Below are positions 10,822 to 23,489 of a stretch of 64,000 bases of DNA, piece after piece. The translations under genes and the position numbers were made by a program. Positions within the stretch are counted from its first letter, which is position 1. Each line of letters begins with the position of its first letter. Location of the stretch: assembly GCA_019279435.1 (NCBI GenBank), contig JAAALK010000289.1, forward strand, positions 25,474,603 to 25,538,602, given 5' to 3'. The notes beneath the pieces were generated by a model that did no database searches, was not told the DNA's origin, and saw only the letters and a program-made list of their open reading frames with translations. Source of the DNA: Zizania palustris (Eukaryota > Streptophyta > Magnoliopsida > Poales > Poaceae).

Positions 10822-11447
10822 TTAATAGTAAAAGGAAATTCTAACCGGGACGAGGTCTTGAAAGTCATACCACTAGGTGATATGAGCACAACTCCAACAC
10901 CTTGGCCATTTTTGCAAGCCGAACCATCAAAGTAAAGTTTCCATGGTATTACCACAATCAAAGGAGTATCACTACTCCAATTGACATCTACATGGTGATC
11001 AACTATAAAATTTGTGATGACTTGGCCTTTTATAGCTTTCAAAGGTTCATACACCAAATCGTATTCAATTAAAGCATAAGCCCACTTTTCGATTCTCCCA
11101 CTTAGAATTGGCTTTTGCAACATGTACTTTATAACATTGGTTTGACAAGTAATAATACATGTGCTAGATAGAATATAATGTCAAAGTTTGGTACATGCAT
11201 AATAAAGTGATAAACATAAACGCTCCAAAAACACGTACCTCGTCTCGGCATCCAATAGGCGGTGACTCAAGAATGTGATGATGTAATCTTTTCCCTCCAC
11301 CTCCTGAGTCAACACAGCTCCTATCACGCTATCTTCTATAGCAACGTATAGCCGAATCGGAATCCTATCTTTTGGTGCTCTTACCAGAGGCGGTGATGAC
11401 AAGCACTCTTTAATTTTATCAAAAGCGCGTTGCTGACTTGCCCCCAA
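10822..11447 (-). pseudogene. G3 RNase H and RT connection domain
   Basis: The connection part (RLYVAIEDSVIGAVLTQEV, 11181-11447) precedes the RNase H start with YFDGSACKNGQGVG. They are in different open stretches separated by stops near 11124-11180. The RNase H domain is cut off by the run of N. Confidence 0.85.
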
Positions 11448-11543
11448 GTGAATTCGGCTTCATTCTTTAGCCTAAGTATGGGGAAAAAGAACTGACTTTG
11501 CTAGACAAGTTAGATATAAAGCAGCGCAAATAATTCACCTTGC

Positions 11544-12330
11544 CTAGCAACTTTTGTACATCTCTCTTGCATGTCGGCGCTTAAAGTTCTTAATATTCTC
11601 AAGCCTCTTAGGATCAATCCCAATACCTCTTTCATGAATCATGAATCCTAAAAACTTGCCCGCCAACATGCCAAAAGCACACTTTAGCGGGTTCATCTTC
11701 AAGCCATACTGATGCATTCTCTCAAAAGAAACTCTCAAATCGGCTAAATGGTTCCCCATATCATCCGATTTAACTACAACAACATCTATATAGACCTCTA
11801 GCATAACTCCTAGCAAGTCATGAAAGATCAAGTTCATAGCACGTTGATATGTAGCACCATTATTATTTAAACCAAAAGTCATAACTACCCACTCAAACAA
11901 AACGACAAAACCAGGGTATCGAAAGGCTGTCTTATAGACGTCCTCTTCGGCCATAAAGATTTGATTATAACCAGTGTTGCCATCAAGAAAACTTAGTACC
12001 TTATGACCTGAAGCATCGTTGATCAACATGTCGGCTATCGGCATGGGGTACTCGTCCTTCGGAGTGGCCTTGTTCAAATCCCTAAAATCAATGCACACGT
12101 GAATCTTGCCACTCCCTTTCTTCTCTACAGGCATAATGTTAGCAACCCATTCAGCATACCTGCATGGCCTAATAAACTCAGCCTTGAGTAATCGTTCTAT
12201 CTCCTCTTTAACTCGGTCATATATGGCTGAATTAAAGCGACGAGGGGGCTATTTATAAGACCTAAAACCGGGTTTGATAGGAAGCCGATGTTCCACGAGC
12301 TCATGGCTATGTCCGGGCATCTCACTATAC
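11544..12330 (-). pseudogene. G3 reverse transcriptase, catalytic site mutated
   Basis: The clearest part is 11544-12134 (VCIDFRDLNKATPKDEYPMP, FLDGNTGYNQIFM, MTFGLNNNGATY). Sequence similar to an RT N-terminus continues to about 12330 with stops (EEIERLLKAEFIRPCRYAEW). The catalytic YxDD box reads YIDV: GTT replaces the codon for the second aspartate. That substitution alone should abolish polymerase activity. Confidence 0.9.
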
Positions 12331-12599
12331 TCCCATGCGAAACAATCGACATACGACCGAAGCAATTTTATTACTTTGGCCTTTTCATCATCCTGCAAAT
12401 TTTGATTTACAAAAGTCGGCCTTGGAATACTACCATCGCCAATATCGACCTCTTCTAGAGGGTCGGCCGACGCAAAACCTTGACCTAACTTTTCTACTTA
12501 TCAAAAATATTCAATGGCCTCAGCAATACCGTCTTTGGAAGACTGATACTACTCTACAAGCGACTTTAGCCAATCAAGATTGCTCTTACTAGACATGAC

Positions 12600-13523
12600 A
12601 ACTAATTTAGAGATAGACGTGCTACACCAGCCGGCTTTACAGACACTAGAATAAAATATCCCTCAAACACACAAACAAAGTCGTAGTCTGAGAGATCTCT
12701 ACCTAATAAACATTCTACTTTTATCGTGGATGGCATCGATAGACACATCGGCCAAAGCAACCTAGGCTGAAGTGTTAGCTGATACGACCTCTACATCATC
12801 ACCTTCCCACTAGATCAGACACTGGTTCAAAGTAGAAGGAATGCAGTAATTGGCATGGATCCAATCGCGCCCAAGTAGTACACTATAGATACCGTGCACA
12901 TCGATGACGAAGAACGCCATCGGCAACATCTTGTTGCCCACTGTAAGCTCCAAAGAGAGTATGCCCTTGGCCTCGGAGCTCTCGCCGGTGAAGACGTTGA
13001 GCGTCAAGTTAGTCCTCATCAAGTCATCTTCATTTTTGCCGAGCTTCTTCAATAGAGAGTACATCATCAAGTTGACGGTGGTGCCTCTATCTACAAGCAT
13101 CCTCGAGATCGGCTTCCCATCGATGTGCTCCTTGATGTAGAGAGGCTTTAGGTGACTAGTCGTATCCTCGAGCTTCTCGAAAATGGCCTCCCATGCGCCG
13201 AGGCTCATCTGAGCGACCTTGGTCTCATCCTGTGGAAGAGCAAACTCAGCGGTAAGCATGACGAAGTTTACGTCCATTGCCTAAGGAGGGGGCCCCTCGG
13301 AGATGGGCATGTAGTCGTCATCCATTAGATCATCCTCGTCATCGCTTGGAGTAGGAGCTGGGTTGTTTAAGGCAACCGGCTTTGGCTTCGAAACCTACTT
13401 CATCACTAGTCGGGGATGGATCTCCTCGAAAACGGTATCTCGCTTGTCCTCGGACTTCTTCTCACGCATCTCTTAGGCTCGAAGATGTTGTAGCTGCCTC
13501 TTCTGGGACTTGGTCATACCTAG
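12600..13523 (-). pseudogene. G3 aspartic protease region and gag-pol linker
   Basis: A 155-residue stretch (12810-13277) is a retropepsin-type domain: LVDRGTTVNLM at the active site, where the family norm is a DGG/DSG-like triplet, and later LLGRDWIHAN. The middle G of the triplet is R here. The flanks hold linker sequence with stops. The block ends at 13523, where G2 inserted. Confidence 0.75.
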
Positions 13524-14018
13524 TGTTGGCGTAAAAGATTACGCTAACAGGTTTCTGTAGAATAGAAACTAACAAATGAAGTGTTTGCGAAGAGAACTGT
13601 TCTAAGCCTCCGAAAGGATAAGAACTTAGAATAGTTCGAATGTGTGTATTGAATAACATGTATTCGGTCCCTATTACAGGGTGAAATGGGGGGTATTTAT
13701 AGGCCCAAATATTAAGGAAAACACCTATTTACCCCTCTATTACAACCGACATAGTGGAAACTATTCGGTACCCTTGATAGGGCTAAAATGGTAAAAGACT
13801 AATCTAATGATATAAAAGATAAATCTTCCATCTTAGCTGGCAATAAAGATCTCGAAAAGCCTTAGTTCGAAGATGTACTCCGAACCAATGCCTATATTCG
13901 TACTTCGAGCTTGACTCAGGGTATCTTCGAAGATGAACGTCTCCAAACCTTCGAATCTGCTATCTGCCTTTATGCTGTTTCGGCAATAACCCCGAAGATG
14001 AGATATTTTCCCCCAACA
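13524..14018 (-). repeat. LTR family A: 3' LTR of G2
   Basis: TGTTGGCG to CCCCCAACA. The outer end forms a near-perfect inverted repeat (GCGTAA-AAGA-TTACGC core). A minus-strand TATA box (CTATAAATACC) lies in the middle. Confidence 0.97.
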
Positions 14019-14473
14019 GTAGCCCCTCGAATACGCTTCTCCGTTTAACCTGTAATGTTAGGAGAGCAGTATACGGAAGGAAAAAATAACCAGACATAGG
14101 GGTTATTAGATTTCAATTCATCTCCGAAATGTACGAAGATATAAACTTCGAATTAGTCTTAAGATAATTACTTTCGAACTATCTTAGAACCGACTCAGGA
14201 AGTTCGAAAGTCTTTTAGACTTAGAGGAAATAGCCGTTAGCTTTCTGTTCGTAACGGAAATCGTAGAATGCGTTAATTTCGGAGAAAAGTAACGGGCAGG
14301 AATGCGAAATGGCATGGACTAACGGAAAAAATGTAAAGTTTAGGCTATAAATAGATGGCCTAGAACTTACCCGATTACCTTTTCACTGCTCTCTCGCAAT
14401 CAAACACCTTCTGAGCCCTTTGAGTTCTTTGAGCCCTAGCCTCCATTTCCCCCAAAGCAACCTAGCGACTGCA
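14019..14473 (+). promoter_or_regulatory. Promoter and 5' UTR of the antisense gene in G2
   Basis: Sequence conserved with element X between the LTR and the ATG. A TATA box (TATAAATA, 14346-14353) lies 121 bp upstream of the ATG. The box is read on the plus strand, opposite to the LTR promoter. Transcription from here would run against gag-pol. Confidence 0.62.
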
Positions 14474-17400
14474 ATGGTGAAAACCAAGGGTTCTGGAGCC
14501 CCGTCGGCCTTGGCTCGGTAGCAAGCGGCTGTGGCAGCAGTGGCTGCGACATTGGTGACAGCGCCTCCGGCATCTGCAGCGACATCCATGGCGGCAAGAG
14601 GGAGAAATCCCCAAAATGCCGATGATCAAAGTCTCTGCCCACCATCAACGAAGTACCTGGACCAGTCTTTCCAACTGGGATCTTCTACCTGCAAGAGGGA
14701 ATCATTGGCAATCACAGTAGAAGGGAAGATTAGCACTGGAGTTATGATCCGCAAGCCCGGAAAAGAACTCATCCCGTCACCAAGGCCCAGAGAAGTAGTT
14801 GTCTTCGAAGCCTTCTTCGAAGCCGGTTTGGGCCTCCCCGCAGTGGACTTCTTGGCGGAGGTACTTGACTTATTCCACGTCACCCTTCCTCAACTGTCTC
14901 CGAACGCAGTAGCTCGACTGGCTATCTTCGAATGGGCATTGAGAGCCGAAGGCTGTGAAGGGAGGGCAAAGATATTCGCTGCATTACATAGGGCTTCATT
15001 CCAGCCTAAAACCTTCGTAGGCCCCGGAGGTGAAAAAGTAGTGGTAGCCTTCGGAAGCATCAATTTTAGGCTTCGGGACGAATATGCCCTTCAATTCCCT
15101 GCTAAGGCCATCAATGCAAGATGGTACACTGATTGGGTTATGAGGTGGTTCTATGTCGAAGTTGGGGCGAGCAATCCTCTGGCCGGACCTCTGAAAGAAA
15201 TCCAATTCCGGAAGGAAGCCTTAGTGCATCCCGGCCAAGGTCAGCTCGAAGCTCGCCTCAACCTACTTCAGAGGATCAGCCGAAGGTTGAGCATGCGAGA
15301 CTTAGCCAAAGAATTCCTCGGGTTACAAATCTCTCCACTGATGGCCAACTGGCCTATCATCTTCGAAGAGGATTCGGAAGGCGGTCTCCGAAAGATCACC
15401 TTGACTTCAAGCCCTGCAGGTAACTTCGAAGACAACATGTATTATGCATATTCATTCGAAGAAAAATTAACTTGATTTATTTTTTAGCTTCTTCAGCCCC
15501 TGTTACTTCGGAACAAATTGTAAGGGCTTCGGAGAAGATTTTGGGCGCTCCAACTCCGACCGAAAAAGAATGGAGAATCAAATTGGTCGGGAGTTGGGAA
15601 AGATTTAACAGAGTATGGGGAATGTTGGAAATCACTCCGCCCCCTCTGATGGATTGGGTGCCTTCGGAGAAAGGACCCAAGAAGAGGACAGCCGAAGCTG
15701 GGACCTCGAGATCCGCAAAGACTCCAGTGAAGAAGGTGGCTCGGAAGCCAAAAAATCTTGCACCTTCGATTCCTGCACCTTCGAGCTCAAGGGCTTCAGT
15801 TTCCGACTCCCAAGAGGAAGAAGGGAGATTGCTTGTGCGTCTAATAGAAGAAGATGAAACTCAAAGGACTGCACAAGCCGAAGTACCTGTGAACATGCCG
15901 GAGTCCCGAGACAATCTTGATCAGCCAAGGACTTCGGTAGTTCAGGAAGATGTATCTCAGGACGAAGTTCCTGTGAATGAGAGTGGGGTCGAAGTTACTA
16001 TAGCTTCAATTCCCGAAGAAGCAACGAGGACTGCTCAGGATGATGCTCTTGCAGTCCAAGACTTAACGGCTGATTCGGATGAAGAACTAGCTTTTGATCC
16101 ACCGAACAGTCCGACGATGACTCCTCTGCAAAATGTCGAAGGTAGACTTCGAATAACTTTTTCATGTCTATTTTGTATATTTATACAATGTATAATACTT
16201 GTTATTATTTTTTTATAGAGTCTACTCCTATGGAAGAAGTCCGACAGGAAGAAATAATTCCCGGACCTTCGACAACTTCGGAGCCAACCCAGAGAGCTAC
16301 TCAAATGGGACCTGGAAGAGGCAAAAGACATGTAGAACCCCTCCCTGCTGCGAGTTCCAGATCAACTCCGTCTGATTCAACAGACGAGAGCCAATCTTCC
16401 GGGGAGGGCCAGTCTCCAGAGGCTCCGAAGACCGCAGGCCAAAGCTCCGGTCCTTCGCTGAACGAAGATGACCAACAGGCAATAAGCATGCTCCCCTTGC
16501 TAGCTCCTTTCTTAGGGCAAACAACTGGTCTTCGGACTTTGCTCGAACCTTTGGATCGAGCTAGCCGTGACATAGGGGAGACCAACTTAGTGGCCATTCT
16601 GAGCAAGGCGGACAGGACGGAGCTTAATGCCGCTATAGAACGTGCAGCCTACCAGGTACGGAGCATCTGTGAAATATCATAAAATTCATGTACGAATAAA
16701 TATTTACCTTAGTTTTTATTTTTGCAGCAAACTGTCTTGGCCCGAGCTGCAAATATATGTAATGACGAAGAGATCGCTCGTCTTCGGGAGGAAAATAGTG
16801 TCCTTCAAAGGAATCTTAACATCTCCGAAAGTCGAGTGGTTCAAATGGATAATATAGTGTCAACAGAGCAAAGGGCCAGGCAAAGTTTGGAGGCTGCGAA
16901 TAAAGAGCTCAAAGCAGAACGAATTGTGCTTCGAGCAGAAGTTGAAAAGCTGCGGGTGGAGCACGGTACTGTGGGGTCCGAGCTCGTCAGACTCCAAGAG
17001 GAAGCTAGCCAGCTGTTAAACCAAAAGAATATTTTGACCATTGAAAATGCTAGACTTTCTGGGGTTTTGGGCGAAGTCACTTCGACGAAGGATGCGTTGA
17101 ACGAAGACAAGCTGAAGTCTAAGAAGGTGGCTGTGGAAGTTATGAATCAGTTGTTAGATGTCCTGGAGTACTTCGGTACTACTGGGATACTTCCTTCTGA
17201 CGATAACATCACTCTTCTGCGCCGGTTGAAAAGGATCCAAGGAGTGGCGAAGCAAATGAAGACAACAGGCATTAGATACGGAGAACTCTCCGGACAAGTG
17301 TCTGCTGTCGGCCTTCTTCGTTACTACGAAGATCTGGGCCGATCGATAACTCCGGACGCAGGAAGGGGCCCAATCACCTTCGACGACGAGCGACTTCTGA

Positions 17401-17925
17401 CACCTTCCGAAGGTGTGGCTGCTGCCTGGCGAGCCTTCCAAACTTCATGGAGAGCCGAAGGTCGTTCCGCGATCAAGGCTTAGATCGACGAAGGCCAACG
17501 CCAAAAGCAAGTTTGTACCCAAGCTTCAAGCAGTCAGCCTCCTCCGAACCCGCAGGTTTAGAAATACCTTAGGATTTTTGGCCATGTAAAGCTTTATGCT
17601 TATAAACATTTATCAATGAAAATCTTGTTTGTCATATTTTTAGGCTTTGCCTCTTACGGAAGATATCGAAGTGTTAGACCTTAGCGATGAAGTTCGCTCA
17701 TTATGGACCACCTTCGATCTTCTAAAAGCTTATAAACGTCCTCGATTTCTAATTCCTCGAGATGACTCCGGTGTAATTGCGCCCGAAGTAATCAAAGATA
17801 TATTGTCTTATATTAAAGAGGAAGAAAAAGAGGTTAACTTAAACACTTCGTCCTCTGAAGACGTTATATGGTCTGAAGACGAAGATGAAGCTCAAAATAA
17901 AAAGCCTGAAGAACTTGGAAGCTGA
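14474..17925 (+). pseudogene. Antisense gene of G2: five-exon PF04195-like protein with coiled coil, two premature stops
   Basis: Exons read from splice signals and phase: 14474-15419, 15488-16141, 16219-16655, 16728-17555, 17644-17925. All four introns are 68-88 bp, begin GT and end AG, and keep the frame, giving about 1048 codons. Exon 1 carries a domain like PF04195, 'putative gypsy type transposon' (FEAFFEAGLGLPAVDF, LPQLSPNAVARLAIFEW). Exons 2-3 are low-complexity and S/E/P-rich with a KKVARKPK basic patch. Exon 4 is a coiled coil of about 130 residues, and exon 5 is an acidic tail. In-frame TAG codons at 14519 (CAG in X) and 17481 (TGG in G1) disable this copy. The role is unknown; nuclear regulation or capsid assembly are guesses only. 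Confidence 0.75.
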
Positions 17926-18539
17926 GAAAGGAGCCCCGAACGGCTTCGAACTTGGGCTGAGCTTCAACAAGAACAGAAGGATTTTAGAGCTTCGAAGGGG
18001 GGCAATAGAGTTAAACGCAAAGTTATTAGAACTCCCGGCGCTGGAACTAGTCGTTCCACCCCTAGCTCTAGGGACCGAAGAGGTCTTCGATTCCTTCTTG
18101 GTATAGATACCAATTTTTCATGATGTAATCTGTAAACACATTCGTTTGAATAATGAATACCGATTTAAAATTGTCTCCATATTTACTAGCCCCTCTTTGG
18201 GTATAAGCAACTTCGAACTGTATTCAAAGATGGTTATGCGCAAAGAAAAAACTTCGGAGCACAATTTTTTGGGGGTTCGGAGCCCCTCTGCAATTTAAAG
18301 ATCTTTTAAAATCTTATAAAATGTCTTCGACTATTTGTAGTCTGAAGAATGGCAACTTAGTACCTTTGTTTTTTGAAAGAAATCACTTGAGATAACTTTC
18401 AAGATACCTTAGTATCTTAGATAATTTGTCACTTTGGACTGTGTTAATAAACATTCGAAGCTCATGGCTCAAATTTTGTTTTGCTTTAGCCACCTTCGGC
18501 TCATTTTTGCGATCTTTGTCGAACCAATGGTTCAGAGTT

Positions 18540-18840
18540 TGCAATGGTCTCTTTGGACTCTTTTTACGGATGTCTACCAGCCAATGGCTTGGACTCCGTA
18601 TATTTTGGCCACCTTCGGCTCTTTTTGTGGAAGTCTACCAGCCAATGGCTTGGACTTCGCAGGTTTTGGCCACCTTCGGCTCTTTTTACGGAAGTCTACC
18701 AGCCAATGGCTTGGACTCCGCATGTTTTGGCCACCTTCGGCTCTTTTTACGGAAGTCTACCAGCCAATGGCTTGGACTCCGTATGATGTGGTTTTGGGCT
18801 CTTTTACGGATGCCTACAAGCCGGTGGCTTGGACTCCGGA
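18540..18840. repeat. Tandem array, 61-bp period, in G2
   Basis: GGCCACCTTCGG recurs at 18607, 18668 and 18729, exactly 61 bp apart, flanked by more diverged units. Each unit contains the palindrome AGCCAATGGCT. The unit differs from that of G1 (AAGCCGGTGGCTT) although period and position match. ORFs over it are frame-rotating artefacts. Confidence 0.9.
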
Positions 18841-19082
18841 TTATGTCAGCCCCCACGTCGGAAGCTTCGAACCAATGGTTCGAAGTCCGAAAATACAATC
18901 CAGCTTCATGACACTTCCCTCTCGGTCGACCCCGCGGTTCCAGTGCGTCCACTCGGAAGCTGGAAGTCTATGAGGGGAAGGCATTATCAGGATCATATGC
19001 TTTATTAATTTAGAAGATGATTACAAGTGAATTACAAGGAGCCCTTATGCGAAGTATCGCTTTAGGTGCTCCGCATGCCAAG

Positions 19083-19576
19083 TGTTGGCGTAAAAGATTA
19101 CGCTAACAGGTTTCTGTAGAATAGAAACTAACAAACGAAGTGTTTGCGAAGAGAACTGTTCTAAGCCTCCGAAAGGATAATAACTTAGAATAGTTCGAAT
19201 GTGTGTATTGAATAACTTGTATTCGGTCCCTATTACAGGGTGAAATGGGGGGTATTTATAGGCCCAAATATTAAGGAAAAGACCTATTTACCCCTCTATT
19301 ACAACCGACATAGTGGAAACTATTCGGCTCCCTTAATAGGGCTAAAATGGTAAAAGACTAATCTAATGAGAAAGAAGATAAGTCTTCCATCTTAGCTGGC
19401 AGAAAAGATCTTGAAAAGCCTTAGTTCGAAGATGTACTCCGAACCAATGCCTATCTTCGTACTTCGAACTTGACTCCGGGTATCTTCGAAGATGAACGTC
19501 TGGGAACCTTCGAATCTGCTATCTGCCTTTATGCTGTTTCGGCAATAACCCCGAAGATGAGATATTTTCCCCAACA
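19083..19576 (-). repeat. Solo LTR of family A nested in G2
   Basis: A full LTR (TGTTGGCG to CCCAACA, 494 bp) with CCAAG on both sides (19078-19082 and 19577-19581). G1 has a single CCAAG at the matching place, so the empty site is visible. No internal sequence is present; recombination between two LTRs of an inserted element left one. Confidence 0.96.
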
Positions 19577-20600
19577 CCAAGTATGTGCTAACTCTTCACC
19601 TTCTAAATTAGCTAATTTGAAAGAGCCAGGGCGTCCTGAACGAACAATTAGGTATGGACCTTCCCATTTATTTCCTAACTTCCCTGGCGCTATAACGCTT
19701 CGTAGAACAAGATGACCCGGTCTTAGTTCATTGAGCTTAACCTTCGGGTCAAACCAAGCCTTCGTTTGCTGATGATACTTTGATAAATTTGCCACAGCTC
19801 GAAGTCTTGTTTCTTCTGATAAATCTAGCGAAGCTTGTCATTCTTCTGAAAAACTTCCTGAAGGGTTCTGCATCGAACTGTGTTCCATTATCAACTGTGA
19901 GTTGTCTAGGCACTCCGAACCGGCAAATGATATTCTTCCAGAAGAATTTCTGTACATTGTTCGAAGTGATAGCTGTCAAGGGCTCTGCTTCCACCCACTT
20001 AGAAAAGTATTCAATAGCTACCACTGCGAACTTCAGATTTCCCTTGGCTACTGGAAAGGGTCCAATTAAATCCATACCCCATCTGGCCATAGGCCATACC
20101 GGAGCAATGACTTGAAGAGCTGTTGGTGGGCGATGACTTCGTCGACCCATCCACTGGCATCCTTGACAAGTGCGGACTAAGCTCTCCGCATCAGCTGTTA
20201 TTGTAGGCCAATAAAGCCCCTGGCGAAGTGTTTTTCCTGCCAAAGCTCGCGGGGCTAAATGGCTACCACAAAGGCCTTCATGAATTTCTCGAAGAATTTC
20301 TTGACCTTCGGCTTGAGATATACATCGGAGTAGAGGGGAACATACTCCGGCCTTGTATAAAATACCGTTGATTATTTGATAATTTCTAGCTCTAAGCTTT
20401 AATCTTGACAGCTGTGGCTCTTCGAGCAAATTTGTTCCTCCCTGTAAAAGTTCCATGATTGAATTTTTCCAATCTGCACTAGGAATGCAAAGAATCTCTG
20501 CAGAGGGAATTTGTGGCACCGAAGGTATACTGAGCTCCTCATAGAAAGCTTCTTCTGGCACATCCACAGCTCCGGCTGCAGATTTTGCTAAGATGTCCGC
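19577..20600 (-). pseudogene. G2 integrase with internal deletion
   Basis: The HHCC module (HEGLCGSH, CQGCQW) and the first two catalytic aspartates (MDLIGPF, VDNGTQF) are present. Around 19838-19843 about 300 bp found in G1 (roughly 2110-2405) are missing, which removes the catalytic glutamate and shifts the frame. The C-terminal piece continues in another frame (19577-19795, WFDPKVKLNELRPGHL). Confidence 0.9.
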
Positions 20601-23489
20601 TTGCACATTTTCTGCTCTTGGTATACTCCGAATGGAAATACCATTGAAGTGTGCTTCGATTTTACGGATTTCTTCTAAGTACTTTGCAAGCTGTGGATGC
20701 CGAACTTGGAAACTTTTATCTACGTGCCCTGCTACTATCTGAGAATCTGTTTTTATAATAATTCTTATAGCCCCTAGAGCACGTGCTTTTCGGAGTCCCA
20801 ATAAAATTCCTTCATACTCCGCTATATTATTAGTAGACTTAAAGTTGAGTCTTGTGGAGTACATTGCTCTTTGCCCCGAAGGTGAAATTAATACTGCTCC
20901 AATGCCTGCTCCGGATGCTTGGAAAGCCCCATCAGAATAAATAGTCCAAACTCCATCACTTGACTTCTCCGGAACCAGATTTGCAGGCGGAGTCCATTCT
21001 GCTACAAAATCTGCTAAGACTTGCGATTTGATTGCTGTCCTTGCGAGGAAAGATATGCCGAAGGGCGCTAGCTCAACTACCCACTTCCCAATCCTTCCAG
21101 TGGAATCCTTACTTCGAAGCATATCTCCTAAAGGATACGAAGTTGGTACAATTACATTGTGTGCCAAAAAATAATGTCTTGATTTCCTCGAAGCCATTAT
21201 CAGAGCATAAACGAACTTCTCAAGTTCGGAGTATCTTGTCTTCGCTCCTGATAATGCTTCGGATACAAAATAAACAGGATTTTGGACCAACTTCCCATTG
21301 AAATCCACTTCTCTAACAAGGACTGCACTGACAGCAGAACCTGTAGCTGCAAGGTAAAGTAGTAGGGTTTCGTCCGTAGTAGGCACCGTGAGTGTAGCAA
21401 GATTACTGAGATACTCTTTAATATCCTCGAAGCTTTTCTGACACTCCGTTGTCCATGCAAAATCTTCGGACCCTTTCAATGCTTTAAATATAGGTAAGCT
21501 TCTCTCCGCAGACCTTGATAAAAACCTGCTAAGTGCTGCCAGACGCCCAGTCAGCTTTTGCACTTGCTTTAAATTTTCCGGAGGAGCCATCTTTTGTAGC
21601 GCAGTTATTTGAGTAGGGCTAGCTTCAATCCCCCTGCTTGAAACTAAATACCCTAACAACTTTTCAGCCTTAGCGCCGAAGATACATTTTTCGGGGTTAA
21701 GACGGATCCCACATGCCCGAAGGCTATTGAATGTTTCTGCTAAGTCTAGGCTATGCTGGTGCTTTAAAGCACTCTTTATTACAATATCATCCATATAGGC
21801 CTCCACATTGCGACCTAATTGATGACCTAGAGCCTTAGCAACTAACCTCGAAAAAGTAGCCCCGGCATTTCTTAAGCTGAAGGGCATTCTTACATAACAG
21901 AAGACTCCCGAAGGAGTTACGAAGCTTGTCTTGATCTCATCTTCGCGCTTCAACCATATTTGATGATAACCAGAATACGCGTCAAGGAAGCTTAATAACT
22001 CCGAACCTGCGGTGGAGTCAACCTATTGATCAATTCGGGGCATGGGGTAGGGGTCACGAGGGCATGCTTTATTCAAGGATGTGAAATCAATGCACATGCA
22101 CCACTTCCCGGAAGACTTCTTTCTGACGAAGACTGGGTTGGCTAACCATTCTATGTGAGCCACTTCTCTGATAATCCCAGCCTTCAACAATTTCTCAACT
22201 TCGTCCTTCGCTAGAGCAGCTCTTTCTGCAGACATTTTCCGGAGTCCTTGTCGGATAGGCCGGGCCTTCGGGTTTACAAGTAAACTATGTTCAATGATAT
22301 CCCGATCGACTTCGGTGATATCTTCGTCAGACCAAGCGAAGACATCCAAATTCTCTTCCACCACCTTTTCCAAGGAGGTTGCAACTTCTGGAGGTAAATT
22401 TTTACCAAATTGAAATGTATACTCTTTACCATCTTTAACAATGACCTTCGCTGCAATCTCTCCTTCAGGACTTGGTCTCGGAAAGGACTTCTTTGATGCT
22501 TCGGAAGGGGCTGAAAAAATTTCTTCGTTATCTTGTACATTGTTTACTTGTCTTGGATCAAGAGGGGGACCATGACCATATTCCGCCCTCCGAGCGATAG
22601 CTTGATCTCCGAAGACAGTAAGGACTCCTGCTTGTGTGGGCATCTTCATGCACAAATAATTGTGATGCGCCACAACTCCGAACTGGTTTAGCATGCCTCT
22701 TCCGAAGATGACGTTTTAAGCATACGGGGCATCTACGACATCGAAGATTACTTCCTCAGTTCGGGACAACAAACCTTCTCTGAAGGTAACTTCCAGGCCT
22801 ATTTGGCCAAGTGCATCAAGCGGAGGTCCTGCGAAGCCTTGCAAAGGACGAGCCGCTGGAAGGAGATGCTTCCTGGAGATGCACAATTGATCGAAGGCTT
22901 GAACAAAAATAATGTCTACCGAACTACCTCCGTCAATCAACACTCTTCGAACTTCAGTGCCCGCAATATCAGCAGTGATAACAAGTGGGTATGCATGCGG
23001 GAACTTAATGCCAGCTGCGTCCTCCGTAGAAAAGTATATCGGTACATGAGACCACTTTGGCATTGCAGCTGCAGACGATGAAGTCCCAATATGGCCTACT
23101 TCTCTGACGTAGTCTCTTCGCTGTCTCTTTGACATGCTTCCGAGGATACCTCCTCCAGAGATGGGGAGGACTACTCTTTTCCCTCGATCTTGCCCTTCCT
23201 CTTGCTTCGGAGGTGGCATAACATTGGCCACTGGAGGGTGTCTTGCAGCATCAAAGTTTTCTATCCGCGCCACAGCCTGGACCGGCTCTGGGCGCGTTGC
23301 AGCGGGAACTCGGTCGGTAGTACCTCGACCCGAAGTTCTTTCTAGATACTCTCCCCTTAGGGTAAGTATAGCCTTGCAAGTATCAGTTGCATGGCTTCGA
23401 TTTTCTCCATGGATGCAGCAGAAAAGGGTCTGGCCCTTACCAGCCGTTTTCCCTGGCGGCCTCCAGCCGCTGGCCTTGTTCCCCGAAGA
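20601..23489 (-). pseudogene. G2 zinc knuckle, protease, RT and RNase H
   Basis: Same frame as gag. Protease active site DGGSS, RT box YMDD and RNase H start YSDGAFQASGAG are all intact. Only two stops interrupt it: TAA at 22716-22718 (between protease active site and RT) and TAG at 22023-22025 (start of the RT fingers/palm). The zinc knuckle CCIHGENRSHATDTC lies near 23400-23450, just after the gag stop. Far better preserved than G3 or G4. Confidence 0.9.

Noticed and set aside
9289..11123. Long predicted proteins spanning the N run on both strands
   Set aside because: They are open only because N is translated as X; the two sides belong to unrelated elements on opposite strands.
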